In this document: positions 53,178-61,814 of the stretch, piece after piece
How positions within the stretch are numbered: the first letter of the stretch is position 1
Layout: every line of letters begins with the position of its first letter
DNA from: Sediminicoccus rosea
GTDB lineage: Bacteria; Pseudomonadota; Alphaproteobacteria; Acetobacterales; Acetobacteraceae
Assembly (NCBI RefSeq): GCF_033547095.1
Contig: NZ_CP137852.1
Coordinates: forward strand, 2,163,501-2,227,500
Length of the DNA: 64,000 bases
Direction: 5' to 3'
Translations under genes and position numbers: made by a program
The notes under the pieces: model-generated
Seen by the model: the letters and a program-made list of their open reading frames with translations, nothing else
The model's database searches: none
Told to the model about the DNA's origin: nothing

Positions 53178-54455
53178 TCACCGGAAGACCAGGTCGGGCA
53201 GGAACATCACGATGGCCGGCACATAGGTGATGACCATCAGGCAGGCGAAGATCACTCCGATGAAGATGGGCAGATAGCGCATCATCCGGTCGATGCTGGT
53301 GCCCGCCACCTGGGCGGCGGCGAAGAGGTTCACGCCGAAGGGCGGCGTGATCATCCCCATGGCCAGGTTCACCACCATCACCGTGCCGAAATGCACCTGG
53401 TTGATGCCCAGCCGCTCCGCCGCCTCGGCCAGGATCGGGGCGAGGACGATGATCGAGGCCGAGGTCTCGACGAACATGCCCACCACGAAGAGGAAGGCGT
53501 TCACGCCGAGCAGGTACCAGACCGGTGAATCGAAGGTCTGCACGATGAGTTCCGCCGCCGCATCCGGCACGCCCTGGCGGTTCAAGAGCCAGGAGAAGAG
53601 GCCGGCGCAGGCGATGATGAACATGATGACGGCCGAGCTGATCACCGACTTCTTGAAGATGGGGTAGAGGTCGCGCAGCGTGATCTCGCGGTGCAGGAAC
53701 ATGCCCACCAGCACGGCGTAGACCACCGCGATGACAGAGGCCTCGGTCGGCGTGGTGATGCCGCCATAGATGCCGCCCAGCACGACGAAGGGCATGAAGA
53801 GGGCGAAGCCCGCCTGCCGCGTGGCCGTCAGGAAGGGCAGGCGGCCCTCGCCGTCATTCTTCCCCCAGCCGGTGATGCGGCACCAGATCAGCACGGTCGC
53901 GATCAGCGCGCCGCCGATCAGCAGGCCGGGGCCGAAGCCCGCCATGAAGAGCTCGGGGATGCTGGTCTGCGTGGTGACGCCATAGAGGATCATCGGGATG
54001 GAGGGCGGGATGATGACGCCAAGCTCGGCCGCCGTCGCCATCAGCGCTGCCGCGAAGGCCACGGGATAGCCCGCCTTGATCAGGGCCGGGATCATCACCG
54101 CGCCGATCGCGAAGGTGGTGGCGACCGAGGAGCCCGAGATGGCCGCGAAGATCATGCAGGTGACGATGCAGGTGGCGGGCAGCCCGCCCTGGATGCCGCC
54201 CACGATGGATTTCGCGAAATCCACGAGGCGGCGGGAGATGCCGCCCACATCCATCAGGTTGCCGGCCAGGATGAAGAAGGGCACGGCGGCGAGCGGAAAG
54301 CGGTCCAGCGACACATAGAGCTGCTGCGCCGCCACGATCAGCGGGAAATTGGTGAAGCCCGCCACGCCGATGACGGCGACGATTCCGATGGCGACGGCGA
54401 CCGGGATGCTGGCGGCGAACAGCACCAGCATCGCGGTGAGCATGAAGGAACTCAT
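53178..54455 (-). CDS. TRAP transporter large permease (DctM family)
   Basis: A 425-residue membrane protein of the DctM family with about twelve helices. Recognisable: AVPFFILAGNLMDVGGISRRLVDFAKSIVGG, then ISGSSVATTFAIG, IIPPSIPMILYGV and GMITPPFGVNLF, the usual DctM conserved turns. Length is standard. It overlaps the small permease gene by four bases (ATGA). With DctQ and DctP it forms a Na+-driven uptake system for an unknown organic acid or N-acyl compound. Confidence 0.94.
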   Translation of the reverse strand: MSSFMLTAMLVLFAASIPVAVAIGIVAVIGVAGFTNFPLIVAAQQLYVSLDRFPLAAVPFFILAGNLMDVGGISRRLVDFAKSIVGGIQGGLPATCIVTCMIFAAISGSSVATTFAIGAVMIPALIKAGYPVAFAAALMATAAELGVIIPPSIPMILYGVTTQTSIPELFMAGFGPGLLIGGALIATVLIWCRITGWGKNDGEGRLPFLTATRQAGFALFMPFVVLGGIYGGITTPTEASVIAVVYAVLVGMFLHREITLRDLYPIFKKSVISSAVIMFIIACAGLFSWLLNRQGVPDAAAELIVQTFDSPVWYLLGVNAFLFVVGMFVETSASIIVLAPILAEAAERLGINQVHFGTVMVVNLAMGMITPPFGVNLFAAAQVAGTSIDRMMRYLPIFIGVIFACLMVITYVPAIVMFLPDLVFR

Positions 54456-55042
54456 ACCGCCATCTCCAGCTCTTCGGCCCGGCGGTCGAGGAATTGCCCG
54501 AGCGCGCCGAGCGCCGCGAAGGCCGCACCCAGCGGCAGCGCCGCATAGCCCCAGCTGATCGAGACCTCGAGGCCCGCCATTTCCTGGAACTTCACGCGCT
54601 CGGCCATGATCCAGCCGAACCAGAAGAGCACGCCCATGAGGGAGAGGTTGCCGGCCAGCACCGCCGCCTCGATCCCCCGCCGCAGCGCACCGCGCGAATA
54701 GCGGTGCGCCATGTCGATCGAGACGAGCGAGCCCGTGCGGATCGCGGCGGCGAGGCCGAGGAAGGCCATCCAGACCAGCGCCGTCCGCACCAGCGCCTCG
54801 GACCAGACGGAGGGGGTCTCGGTGGCGAAGCGGGCCACCACCTGCCAGAAACCGGCGAAGACCGCGACCAGCAGGGCGGCGATGGCGATGGCGGTGGCAA
54901 TGCCGGTCGTGATGCGGTCGGCCGCCAGCACCGCGCGGCGGATTTGCGCATGCGGCCCATCGGCCCGCTGGCCGACCCAGAGGGCTGCGATGACCAGCAG
55001 GACGGTGCCGCCCAGCACGATAGCGAGCGGCGTGGCATTCAT
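54452..55042 (-). CDS. TRAP transporter small permease (DctQ family)
   Basis: A 196-residue protein with four helices, in a DctQ order: an early helix, a helix pair near 45-105 with VWSEALVRTALVWMAFLGLAAAIRTGSLVSIDM, and a final helix. The family's WxEEhxR-type motif appears as VWSEALVRT. ATG55042 is taken; GTG55051 is an alternative. A terminator-like hairpin lies between it and the dctP-type gene upstream, so its expression should be below that of the binding protein. Confidence 0.88.
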   Translation of the reverse strand: MNATPLAIVLGGTVLLVIAALWVGQRADGPHAQIRRAVLAADRITTGIATAIAIAALLVAVFAGFWQVVARFATETPSVWSEALVRTALVWMAFLGLAAAIRTGSLVSIDMAHRYSRGALRRGIEAAVLAGNLSLMGVLFWFGWIMAERVKFQEMAGLEVSISWGYAALPLGAAFAALGALGQFLDRRAEELEMAV

Positions 55043-55070
55043 CGGATTCACGCGGGCGGTTCCCCCTCAC

Positions 55071-55102
55071 GCAAAAGGCCGCGGGGGTTTCGCCCCGCGG
55101 CC
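55071..55102 (-). terminator. Intercistronic terminator/attenuator between DctP- and DctQ-type genes
   Basis: GGCCGCGGGG and CCCCGCGGCC form a perfect 10-bp stem with a 6-base loop (55077-55102). On the minus strand it is followed by TTTTGC, so it is an intrinsic terminator with a short U-run 21 bases after the binding protein stop and 34 before the DctQ-type ATG. Confidence 0.75.
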
Positions 55103-55123
55103 AGGATCAAGATCCGCTCGGGC

Positions 55124-56116
55124 TTATTGCGCCGGGCGCCAGTCGCGGATGCGGCGCAGCGTGGCGGCGTCCATCGTCCGCTCCCACTCGGCGAAGGCCG
55201 GCGCCAGCGCCTCCTGGAAGGCGGCGGTGTTGACGGTGGTGATCACCGTCATGCCGCGGCGGCGCAGCTCTTCCACGCCGCTCGCCTCGTCGGCCGTCAC
55301 GCGGGCGCGGTTGGCGGCCTGCGCGGCGCGGGCGGCGGTCATGAAATGCGCGCGGTCGGCGGCGTTCAGGCGCTGCGTGGTGCCCGGGTTGCAGATCATC
55401 ACGGCCGGCGAATAGACGTGGTTGGTCAGCGTCATGTAGCGCTGCACCTGGTTCAGGTTGTTGGCCACGATCACCGAGATCGGGTTCTCCTGACCATCCA
55501 CCGTGCCCTGCTGCAGCGCGGGCACGAGTTCGGAGAAGGCCATCGGCGTGGGCAGGGCGCCCAGCACGGAGAAGGCGCGCATATGCACCTGGTTCTCCAT
55601 GGTGCGGACCTTCAGGCCGCGGATGTCGGCCGGCGTGTTCACGTCGCGGCGGGAATTGGTGAGGTGGCGGAAGCCGTTCTCGGTCCAGATCACGCCATGC
55701 AGGCCGCGGGCGTTGAAGCGCGCCAGCACCTGCTGGCCGATCTCGCTGTCCAGCACGCCGCGGGCATGGGCCGTGTCACGGAACAGGAAGGGCACGTCGA
55801 AAATGCGGACCTCGGGCACGAAATTGCCGACGGGGCCGGTCGAGGTGAAGGTGCAGTCGATGGTGCCGATCTGCACGCTCTCGATCATCTCGCGCTCGTT
55901 GTCGTTGCGCTGGATGACGATTCGGTAGCGGTTGTTGGTCAGCCGCTCGAAGGTCTCCTTGAAGGCGATCGGCCCGGCGCCGGTGTGGCTGTTGGGCGGC
56001 AGCGCGTGGTGGATCGTGATCTGCGTCTGCGCGAGGGCGGGGCCCGCCGCGACGAGCGTGGCGAGGCCTGCCAGCAGGGCCGAACGGCGGAAGAGGGTGG
56101 ATGGTGACAGGGACAT
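55124..56116 (-). CDS. TRAP transporter substrate-binding protein (DctP family)
   Basis: A 330-residue exported binding protein; the signal peptide ends GPALAQ. Family features: ITIHHALPPNSHTGAGPIAFKETFERLTNNRYRI, then GFRHLTNSRRDVNTPADIRGLKVRTMEN (the DctP conserved Arg region) and VDGQENPISVIVANNLNQVQRYM. GGAGAG precedes the start. It is divergent from the N-acyl-D-amino-acid deacylase over 113 bases, which suggests that its ligand is an acylated amino acid or a breakdown product of one. Confidence 0.93.
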   Translation of the reverse strand: MSLSPSTLFRRSALLAGLATLVAAGPALAQTQITIHHALPPNSHTGAGPIAFKETFERLTNNRYRIVIQRNDNEREMIESVQIGTIDCTFTSTGPVGNFVPEVRIFDVPFLFRDTAHARGVLDSEIGQQVLARFNARGLHGVIWTENGFRHLTNSRRDVNTPADIRGLKVRTMENQVHMRAFSVLGALPTPMAFSELVPALQQGTVDGQENPISVIVANNLNQVQRYMTLTNHVYSPAVMICNPGTTQRLNAADRAHFMTAARAAQAANRARVTADEASGVEELRRRGMTVITTVNTAAFQEALAPAFAEWERTMDAATLRRIRDWRPAQ

Positions 56117-56229
56117 GTTTCTCTCCGGACTTTGTCTTTCGTGGATACGTTATTACTCTCGGGCCGCGCAACATGGCGTTTCAACGCGCTTTGTCCCATG
56201 ATGAAAAAAATCGAGGTTGAGGAACCGGA

Positions 56230-57708
56230 ATGACCCTGCGCTGTGACCTGGTGATTCGTGACGCCACCGTGCTGGACGGCACGGGCGCGCCCCGCTTCAC
56301 CGCCGATGTGGCCGTCGAGGGCGACCGGATCGTGGCCGTGGGCGCCCTGGGCAGCGCCTCGGGCCGCGAGGAGGTGGAGGCGAAGGGCCTGGCGCTGGCG
56401 CCGGGCTTCATCGACGCGCACACCCATGACGACCGCGCCGTGGTCTGCGGCCCCGAATGCATGCACTGCAAGACGAGCCAGGGCGTGACCACCGTGGTCG
56501 TCGGCAATTGCGGCGTCTCCCTCGCGCCGCTGCGCCTGTCCAACCGCCCGCCGCCGCCGCTCGACCTGCTGGGCGATGAGAGCTGGTTCACGCTCGGCGG
56601 CTTCGGCGAATATGCCGAGGCGCTGGCCCGGAAGCCCACCTCGGTCAACACTTTCGCCTTCTGCGGCCACATGTCGCTCCGCGTCGAGGCCATGGCGGGC
56701 GATGTCTATCGCGCGGCCAATGACCGCGAGATCGCCCACATGCAGGAACGCCTGCGCGGCGCCCTGCGCGAGGGGGCGGGCGGCTTCTCCACCGGCCTCT
56801 ACTACCCGCCCAATGCCCAGGCGCCGACCGAGGAGGTCATCGCCATCGCCGAAGTCCTGCGCGAGGAGGGCGGCCTCTACGCCACCCACATGCGCGACGA
56901 GGCGGATTTCGTGATGGAGAGCATCCGCGAGACGCTGCGCGTGGGCCGCGAGGCCGGCACGCCCGAGAAGCCGCTCGAGGTCGTCATCAGCCACCACAAA
57001 TGCAGCATGAGCGAGAATTTCGGCCGCTCGCGCGATACGCTGGCCCTGATGGACCGGCTCGGCCAGGACCAGCCCGTGGCCTATGACGTCTATCCCTATC
57101 CGGCGGGCTCGACCGTGCTGATGCCGGACAAGCTGCGCCAGGACGTGCCGGTGCAGATCACCTGGTCCATCCCGCACCCCGAGATGGCGGGTCGCAACCT
57201 CGATGACATCGCGCAGGAATGGGGCGTCACGCGCCGCGCGGCGGCGGACCGGCTTCTGCCGGCGGGCGCCATCTCCTTCTCGATGGATGAGGCGGATGTG
57301 CGGCGCATCATGGCGCATCCCCGCGCGATGATCGGCAGCGACGGCATCCCGCACGACGCGAAGCCGCATCCGCGCCTCTGGGGCACCTTCCCGCGGGTGC
57401 TCGGCATGTATGCGCGCGACCTCGGCCTCTTCACGCTGGAGAGCGCGGTGCACAAGATGACGGGCCGCACGGCGCAGGTCTTCGGCCTGCCGGATCGCGG
57501 CGTGATCCGCGCCGGCGCCTTCGCCGATCTCGTGCTGTTCGACCCCGCCCGCGTGCGGGACAACGCGACCTATGCCGAGCCCATGCTGGTTTCGGACGGC
57601 ATCGCGCAGGTCTGGTGCAACGGGGTTCGCACGCATGTGGAAGGCCAGGGGCCGGGCCATGCGGCGCCGGGGCGGTTCCTTGGGAATCCGCGGCGAAAAG
57701 CCGCCTGA
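56230..57708 (+). CDS. N-acyl-D-amino-acid deacylase (D-aminoacylase family)
   Basis: A 492-residue zinc amidohydrolase releasing D-amino acids from N-acyl forms. The metal motif is DAHTHDD (about 69-75); the D-aminoacylase signature Cys is in VVGNCGVS; VISHHKCSM carries further His ligands; the late Asp is in MIGSDGIPHD. It ends with the family's FADLVLFDP. GAGGAACC precedes the ATG. Its stop overlaps an ATG in the downstream hypothetical frame. First gene of an operon with a ThDP enzyme and a binding protein. Confidence 0.93.
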   Translation: MTLRCDLVIRDATVLDGTGAPRFTADVAVEGDRIVAVGALGSASGREEVEAKGLALAPGFIDAHTHDDRAVVCGPECMHCKTSQGVTTVVVGNCGVSLAPLRLSNRPPPPLDLLGDESWFTLGGFGEYAEALARKPTSVNTFAFCGHMSLRVEAMAGDVYRAANDREIAHMQERLRGALREGAGGFSTGLYYPPNAQAPTEEVIAIAEVLREEGGLYATHMRDEADFVMESIRETLRVGREAGTPEKPLEVVISHHKCSMSENFGRSRDTLALMDRLGQDQPVAYDVYPYPAGSTVLMPDKLRQDVPVQITWSIPHPEMAGRNLDDIAQEWGVTRRAAADRLLPAGAISFSMDEADVRRIMAHPRAMIGSDGIPHDAKPHPRLWGTFPRVLGMYARDLGLFTLESAVHKMTGRTAQVFGLPDRGVIRAGAFADLVLFDPARVRDNATYAEPMLVSDGIAQVWCNGVRTHVEGQGPGHAAPGRFLGNPRRKAA

Positions 57709-57737
57709 TGGCGGCACACCCGGAGGATTCGGCGGTC

Positions 57738-58127
57738 ATGCAACCTGGCACCATCAAGCGGGCGGCGCTCGTGGCCGGGGTGATCCTCGCGGGGGTGGCC
57801 GGTGTCGCGGCGGTCTGGCCGGATCATCGCCCGGTGACGCCGCTCGAGATCTATCTGCGCCAGGGCACGCGCCACGCGACCGAGGCGCTGAAGCGTGAGG
57901 TGGACCAGCTTTCGCCGCGCGGGGCCGATCCCGGGCCCGCCATCCAGCGGCTGAACACGCTGGGCTTCAGCTGCGCGGCCCCGGCCGGCGCCACGGGCGA
58001 ATGGAACTGCACCATGCGCCGGCCGATGGAGAACCGGCAGATGCTCTCCATGGAGGTGCTGCTGCGCGTGGACCGCGGCAACGTGACCGAGACGAGCGCC
58101 CGCATCTGGGAACAGGGCGCGCGCTGA
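57738..58127 (+). CDS. Hypothetical protein with one membrane anchor
   Basis: A 129-residue protein with a helix at residues 7-27 (AALVAGVILAGVAGVAAVW) and a soluble outside part containing two cysteines (LGFSCAAPA and EWNCTMRRP) that could form a disulfide. A GGAGGA Shine-Dalgarno lies ten bases before ATG57738. An in-frame ATG at 57708 overlaps the deacylase stop. Function unknown; the gene is part of the deacylase operon. Confidence 0.7.
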   Translation: MQPGTIKRAALVAGVILAGVAGVAAVWPDHRPVTPLEIYLRQGTRHATEALKREVDQLSPRGADPGPAIQRLNTLGFSCAAPAGATGEWNCTMRRPMENRQMLSMEVLLRVDRGNVTETSARIWEQGAR

Positions 58128-58151
58128 ACGCCACCAAAACGGAAACAAGCC

Positions 58152-59762
58152 TTGAAAACCGCTGCTGAACGCCTTGTCGCCTTCCTGGTCGAACATGGCA
58201 TGGACCGGGCCTTCTGCGTCCCGGGTGAGAGCTACATCGCCCTGCTGGATGCGCTGCACGACGCGCCGTTGGACCTCGTCGTCTGCCGGCATGAGGGGGG
58301 CGCGGGCTTCGCCGCCATCGCCGATGCCAAGCTGACGGGCCGGCCCGGCGTGGTGCTGGTCAGCCGCGGGCCCGGCGCCTGCAACGCCGCCATCGCGCTG
58401 CACACGGCCGAGCAGGATGCGGTGCCGCTGATCCTGCTGATCGGCCAGGTGGAGGCGCGCGACCTGCGGCGCGATGCCTTCCAGGAGATCGACTATGGCC
58501 GCATGTTCGGCGGCTTCTGCAAATTCGTGGGCGAGGCGAGCCGCCCCGAGCAGGTGCCCGAGCTGATGGCCCGCGCCTACGCCGCCGCCATGCAGGGCGT
58601 GCCTGGCCCCGTCGTGCTCTCGCTGCCCGAGGATGTGCTGGCCATGGCGTGCGCGCCCGCGGCGCCCGCCATCACGCCGGCGCGCCCCGCGCTGCCCGCG
58701 CCCGCCGAGGTGGCCCGCATCTCCGACCTGCTGCACCAGGCGGAGCGGCCCATCCTGCTCGCCGGCCATGGCTTCGAGAGTGCCGAGGGCCGGGCCGCGC
58801 TGGCCCGCTTCGCCGCGCAATGGGAGGTGCCGGTCGCCGTCTCCTTCCGCCGGCAGGACCTCTTCGACAATGCGAGCCGCTTCTACGCGGGGGATCTTGG
58901 CCTTCGGAACCCCGACGCGCAGCGCGAAGCCTTCGCCGAGGCCGACCTCATCCTCGCCTTCGGCACGCGGCTGACCGATATCACGACGCAGGGCTATTCC
59001 TGGCCGGCCCCCGGCCAGCGCCTCGTGCATCTCTGCGCCGATCCCAAGCACCTGAACTGGCACTTCCCGGCCGAGGTCGCGACCACGGCCGATCCGGTGG
59101 CGCTGATGACCGTGCTGGGCGCGCCGGGCCGGCGCCCGCCGCGCGGCGAATGGATCGCCCGGCTGCGCGCGCTGCATGTGGCCGATTGCAAGGTGACGCC
59201 GCGCGACTGGCAGGATGGCCTGGCCTTCGCCGAGGTCGCGCAGGTGGTGCATGCGGCGCTGCCGGCGGATGGCATCATCACGCTGGATGCCGGCACCTTC
59301 GGCGCGCCCTTCTACCGCAAGGCGGTGTGGCGGCCGGGGCAGCGGCTGCTGGCGCCGGTCTCGGGCGCCATGGGCTTCGGCGTGCCGGCCGCCGTCGCGG
59401 CCCTGCTGCGCGAGCCCGGCCGCACGGTGGTCTGCGGCGTGGGCGATGGCGGCATCCTGATGACGGGGGGCGAGATGGCGGTGGCGCTGGAGCGGCAATT
59501 GCCCATCAAGCTGCTGCTCTCGGAGAATCTTGGCTACGCCTCCATCCGCATCCATCAGGAGCGGCAGCACCCGGGGCGGGTCAGCGGCACCATGTTCGCC
59601 AATCCAGACTTCGCGCATTGGGCCCAGGCCTTCGGCCTGCCGGTCACGCGGGTGAACACGCGGGCCGATTTCGACGCGATGCGCGCGGCCATCGCGGCCC
59701 CAGGCCCGGCGGCGATCCTGGTGAAGACCTCCATGCAGGCGGTGCTGCCCCATGTCGCCTGA
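58152..59762 (+). CDS. Thiamine diphosphate-dependent enzyme (acetolactate synthase-like)
   Basis: A 536-residue ThDP enzyme of the acetolactate synthase/benzoylformate decarboxylase superfamily. The N-terminal domain has FCVPGESYIALLDAL and the catalytic Glu region VVCRHEGGAGFAA (Glu near residue 51); the middle domain is a nucleotide-binding-like fold; the C-terminal ThDP motif is GDGGILMTGGEMA, with the usual N-containing partner replaced by ...LLSENLGYAS. It begins with TTG at 58152, with no better start. Substrate probably a 2-oxo acid, perhaps formed from the amino acid freed by the deacylase. Confidence 0.9.
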   Translation: MKTAAERLVAFLVEHGMDRAFCVPGESYIALLDALHDAPLDLVVCRHEGGAGFAAIADAKLTGRPGVVLVSRGPGACNAAIALHTAEQDAVPLILLIGQVEARDLRRDAFQEIDYGRMFGGFCKFVGEASRPEQVPELMARAYAAAMQGVPGPVVLSLPEDVLAMACAPAAPAITPARPALPAPAEVARISDLLHQAERPILLAGHGFESAEGRAALARFAAQWEVPVAVSFRRQDLFDNASRFYAGDLGLRNPDAQREAFAEADLILAFGTRLTDITTQGYSWPAPGQRLVHLCADPKHLNWHFPAEVATTADPVALMTVLGAPGRRPPRGEWIARLRALHVADCKVTPRDWQDGLAFAEVAQVVHAALPADGIITLDAGTFGAPFYRKAVWRPGQRLLAPVSGAMGFGVPAAVAALLREPGRTVVCGVGDGGILMTGGEMAVALERQLPIKLLLSENLGYASIRIHQERQHPGRVSGTMFANPDFAHWAQAFGLPVTRVNTRADFDAMRAAIAAPGPAAILVKTSMQAVLPHVA

Positions 59763-60465
59763 GGTGCGCGCCCAACTGGCGCCGACCGGCGTGCTGCGCG
59801 CCGCCATCAACATGAGCAACTTCCTGCTCGTCACCGGGCGCGGGCCGGAGGGCGAGCCGGACGGCGTCTCGCCCGGCATGGCGCGCGCCATCGCCGAGCG
59901 CCTGGGCGTGCCCGTGCACTACATGCCCTTCCCGCGGCCGGGCGAGCTGGCCGACGCGGTGGGGCAATGGGATATCGGCCTGATCGGCGCCGAGCCGCAG
60001 CGGGCCGAGAAGATCGCCTTCACGCCGGCCTATGCGGAGATCGAGGCCACCTACCTGGTGCGCGGCGACAGCCCCATCACCGCGCTGGACCAGGTGGACC
60101 GGCCGGGTATCCGCATCGCGGTGACGGCGCGCGCGGCCTATGACCTCTGGCTCGCCCGCAACATCCACCAGGCGGAGCTGGTGCGGGCGGAGAGCCTGGA
60201 CGGCGCCTTCGACATCTTCCGCCGTGATGGGCTGGAGGTGCTGGCCGGCCTCAAGCCGCGGCTGCTCACCGATGCCGAGGCCCTGCCTGGGGCGCGCATC
60301 CTGCCCGGCAACTTCACCACGGTGCAGCAGGCCATTGGCACGGCCCGCGCCAACACCGCCGCCGCCGCCTGGCTCGCGGCGTTCGTCGCGGAGGCCAAGG
60401 CCGGTGGGCTGGTCGCCGCGCTGATCGAGAAGCACCGGGTGCGGGGGCTGTCCGTCGCGCGCTGA
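59752..60465 (+). CDS. Family-3 solute-binding protein without signal peptide
   Basis: A 237-residue SBP_bac_3-like protein: GVLRAAINMSNFLLVTGRG, GVSPGMARAIAERLGVPVHYMPF, GQWDIGLIGAEPQRAEKIAFTPAY, DQVDRPGIRIAVT. The start is fixed: an in-frame TGA at 59722-59724 and no start codon between it and ATG59752, so no signal peptide can be added. The gene overlaps the ThDP enzyme by 11 bases. The protein is probably cytoplasmic, as a sensor or a retired transport component. Confidence 0.85.
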   Translation: MSPEVRAQLAPTGVLRAAINMSNFLLVTGRGPEGEPDGVSPGMARAIAERLGVPVHYMPFPRPGELADAVGQWDIGLIGAEPQRAEKIAFTPAYAEIEATYLVRGDSPITALDQVDRPGIRIAVTARAAYDLWLARNIHQAELVRAESLDGAFDIFRRDGLEVLAGLKPRLLTDAEALPGARILPGNFTTVQQAIGTARANTAAAAWLAAFVAEAKAGGLVAALIEKHRVRGLSVAR

Positions 60466-60555
60466 GGCCGGCCCATCCCGCAGGCAGGCTGCCCGGAAAA
60501 GCCGCGAACACCGCGCGGGTTTGGTTGCGCGGCCCAAAGAACATGCCAGGTGACA

Positions 60556-60598
60556 TTGACAATGTTTGGAAACCCACCAGTTTCTGTAACCAGTTTCC
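60556..60598 (+). promoter_or_regulatory. Candidate promoter and operator of the RND pump genes
   Basis: TTGACA (60556-60561) is a consensus -35 box. Following it are GGAAAC (60568-60573), ACCAGTTTC (60576-60584) and ACCAGTTTC (60589-60597), so GAAAC/GTTTC arms form dyads and a 13-bp-spaced direct repeat. Such AT-rich dyads near the start of an AcrAB-type operon are typical of TetR-type repressor sites. The -10 box is not clear. Confidence 0.4.
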
Positions 60599-60611
60599 CT
60601 GGGTGACCGAC

Positions 60612-61805
60612 ATGACGCCTGTGACCGTGCCTGCTGCCGCCTCGTCCTCCCGCCTCGCCCATTTCTGGGCGGGGGCGCTGCCTGCCGCGGCCCTCGCCCT
60701 GCTGCTGGCCGGTTGCGACGAGCCCCGGGCCGCCCAGGCCCCCGCCCAGCCGCCGCCGCCCGTCGCCGTCACGGTGGTGACGTTGGAGCGCAAGGAGATC
60801 CCGATCACCTCCGTGCTGCCGGGCCGGACCGCGCCGCTGCGCGTGGCCGAAATCCGGCCGCAGGTGGGCGGGCTGCTGCGCGAGCGCCTGTTCACCGAGG
60901 GCGAGTCCGTCGTCGCCGGCCAGTCCCTCTTCCAGATCGATCCCGCGCCCTTCGAGGCGGCGGTCCGCCGGGCCGAGGCGGCGCTGACCCGCATGGAGGC
61001 GGCGGAGCGCGTGGCGCAGAGCACGGTGAACCGCCTCCGCACGCTGGCGCGCTCCCAGGTGGTGAGCGAGCAGAACCTGGAGAATGCCGAGACCACGCTG
61101 CGCCAGGCGCAGGCCGACCTGGTCTCGCTGCGGGCGGCGCTGGAGACGGCGCGGATCGACCTCAACTACACCCGCGTGGCCTCTCCCATCTCGGGCCGCA
61201 CGGGGCGCTCCACCGTCACGCCGGGCGCGCTGGTCACCGCCAACCAGCCGACCGCGCTGGTCACCGTGGCGCAGCTCGACCCCATCCTGGTGGACCTGAC
61301 GCAGCCCAGCGCCGCCCTCTTGCAGCAGCGTCGCGACGTGGAGAGCGGCGCGCTGCGGCGCCCCTCGGCCGACCGCGCGACGGCGCGTCTCATCCTGGAG
61401 GATGGCTCGGAATACCCGCATCCGGGCGAGGTCCAGTTCTCCGAGGTGATCGTGGACCAGGGCACCGGCTCGGTGACGATGCGGGCGGTGTTTCCAAACC
61501 CGAACCAGCTGCTGCTGCCCGGCATGTTCATCCGCGCCCGGGTCGAGGAGGGGGTGACGGACCGCGCGCTCCTCGTGCCGCAGCGCGCCGTGCTGCGCAC
61601 CCCGCGCGGCGAGCCCATGGCCTTCGTGGTGAATGCGGAGGGTGTGGTGGAAAGCCGCGTGCTGCGCGCCAACCGCGCCTTCGGCAATGACTGGATGGTG
61701 ACGGCGGGGCTGAACCCCGGCGACCGCGTGGTGGTGGAGGGGCTGCAACGCATCCGCCCCGGCACCCGCGTGCGCGCGACCGAGCGCGGCGCGGCGGCGA
61801 GCTAG
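60612..61805 (+). CDS. RND efflux pump periplasmic adaptor (AcrA/MexA type)
   Basis: A 397-residue membrane-fusion lipoprotein. The signal ends in the lipobox LLAGC (Cys near residue 36). The order is PVAVTVVTLERKEIPITSVLPGR, the lipoyl half EIRPQVGGLLRERLFTEGESVVAGQ, a coiled coil, a second half SPISGRTGRSTVTPGALVTANQ, and a beta-barrel with SVTMRAVFPNPNQLLLPGMFIRA. The C-terminus is short. ATG60612 opens the signal peptide. It precedes the RND transporter by nine bases. Function: multidrug or solvent efflux; substrate not determined. Confidence 0.93.
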   Translation: MTPVTVPAAASSSRLAHFWAGALPAAALALLLAGCDEPRAAQAPAQPPPPVAVTVVTLERKEIPITSVLPGRTAPLRVAEIRPQVGGLLRERLFTEGESVVAGQSLFQIDPAPFEAAVRRAEAALTRMEAAERVAQSTVNRLRTLARSQVVSEQNLENAETTLRQAQADLVSLRAALETARIDLNYTRVASPISGRTGRSTVTPGALVTANQPTALVTVAQLDPILVDLTQPSAALLQQRRDVESGALRRPSADRATARLILEDGSEYPHPGEVQFSEVIVDQGTGSVTMRAVFPNPNQLLLPGMFIRARVEEGVTDRALLVPQRAVLRTPRGEPMAFVVNAEGVVESRVLRANRAFGNDWMVTAGLNPGDRVVVEGLQRIRPGTRVRATERGAAAS

Positions 61806-61814
61806 GCCCGCGCC

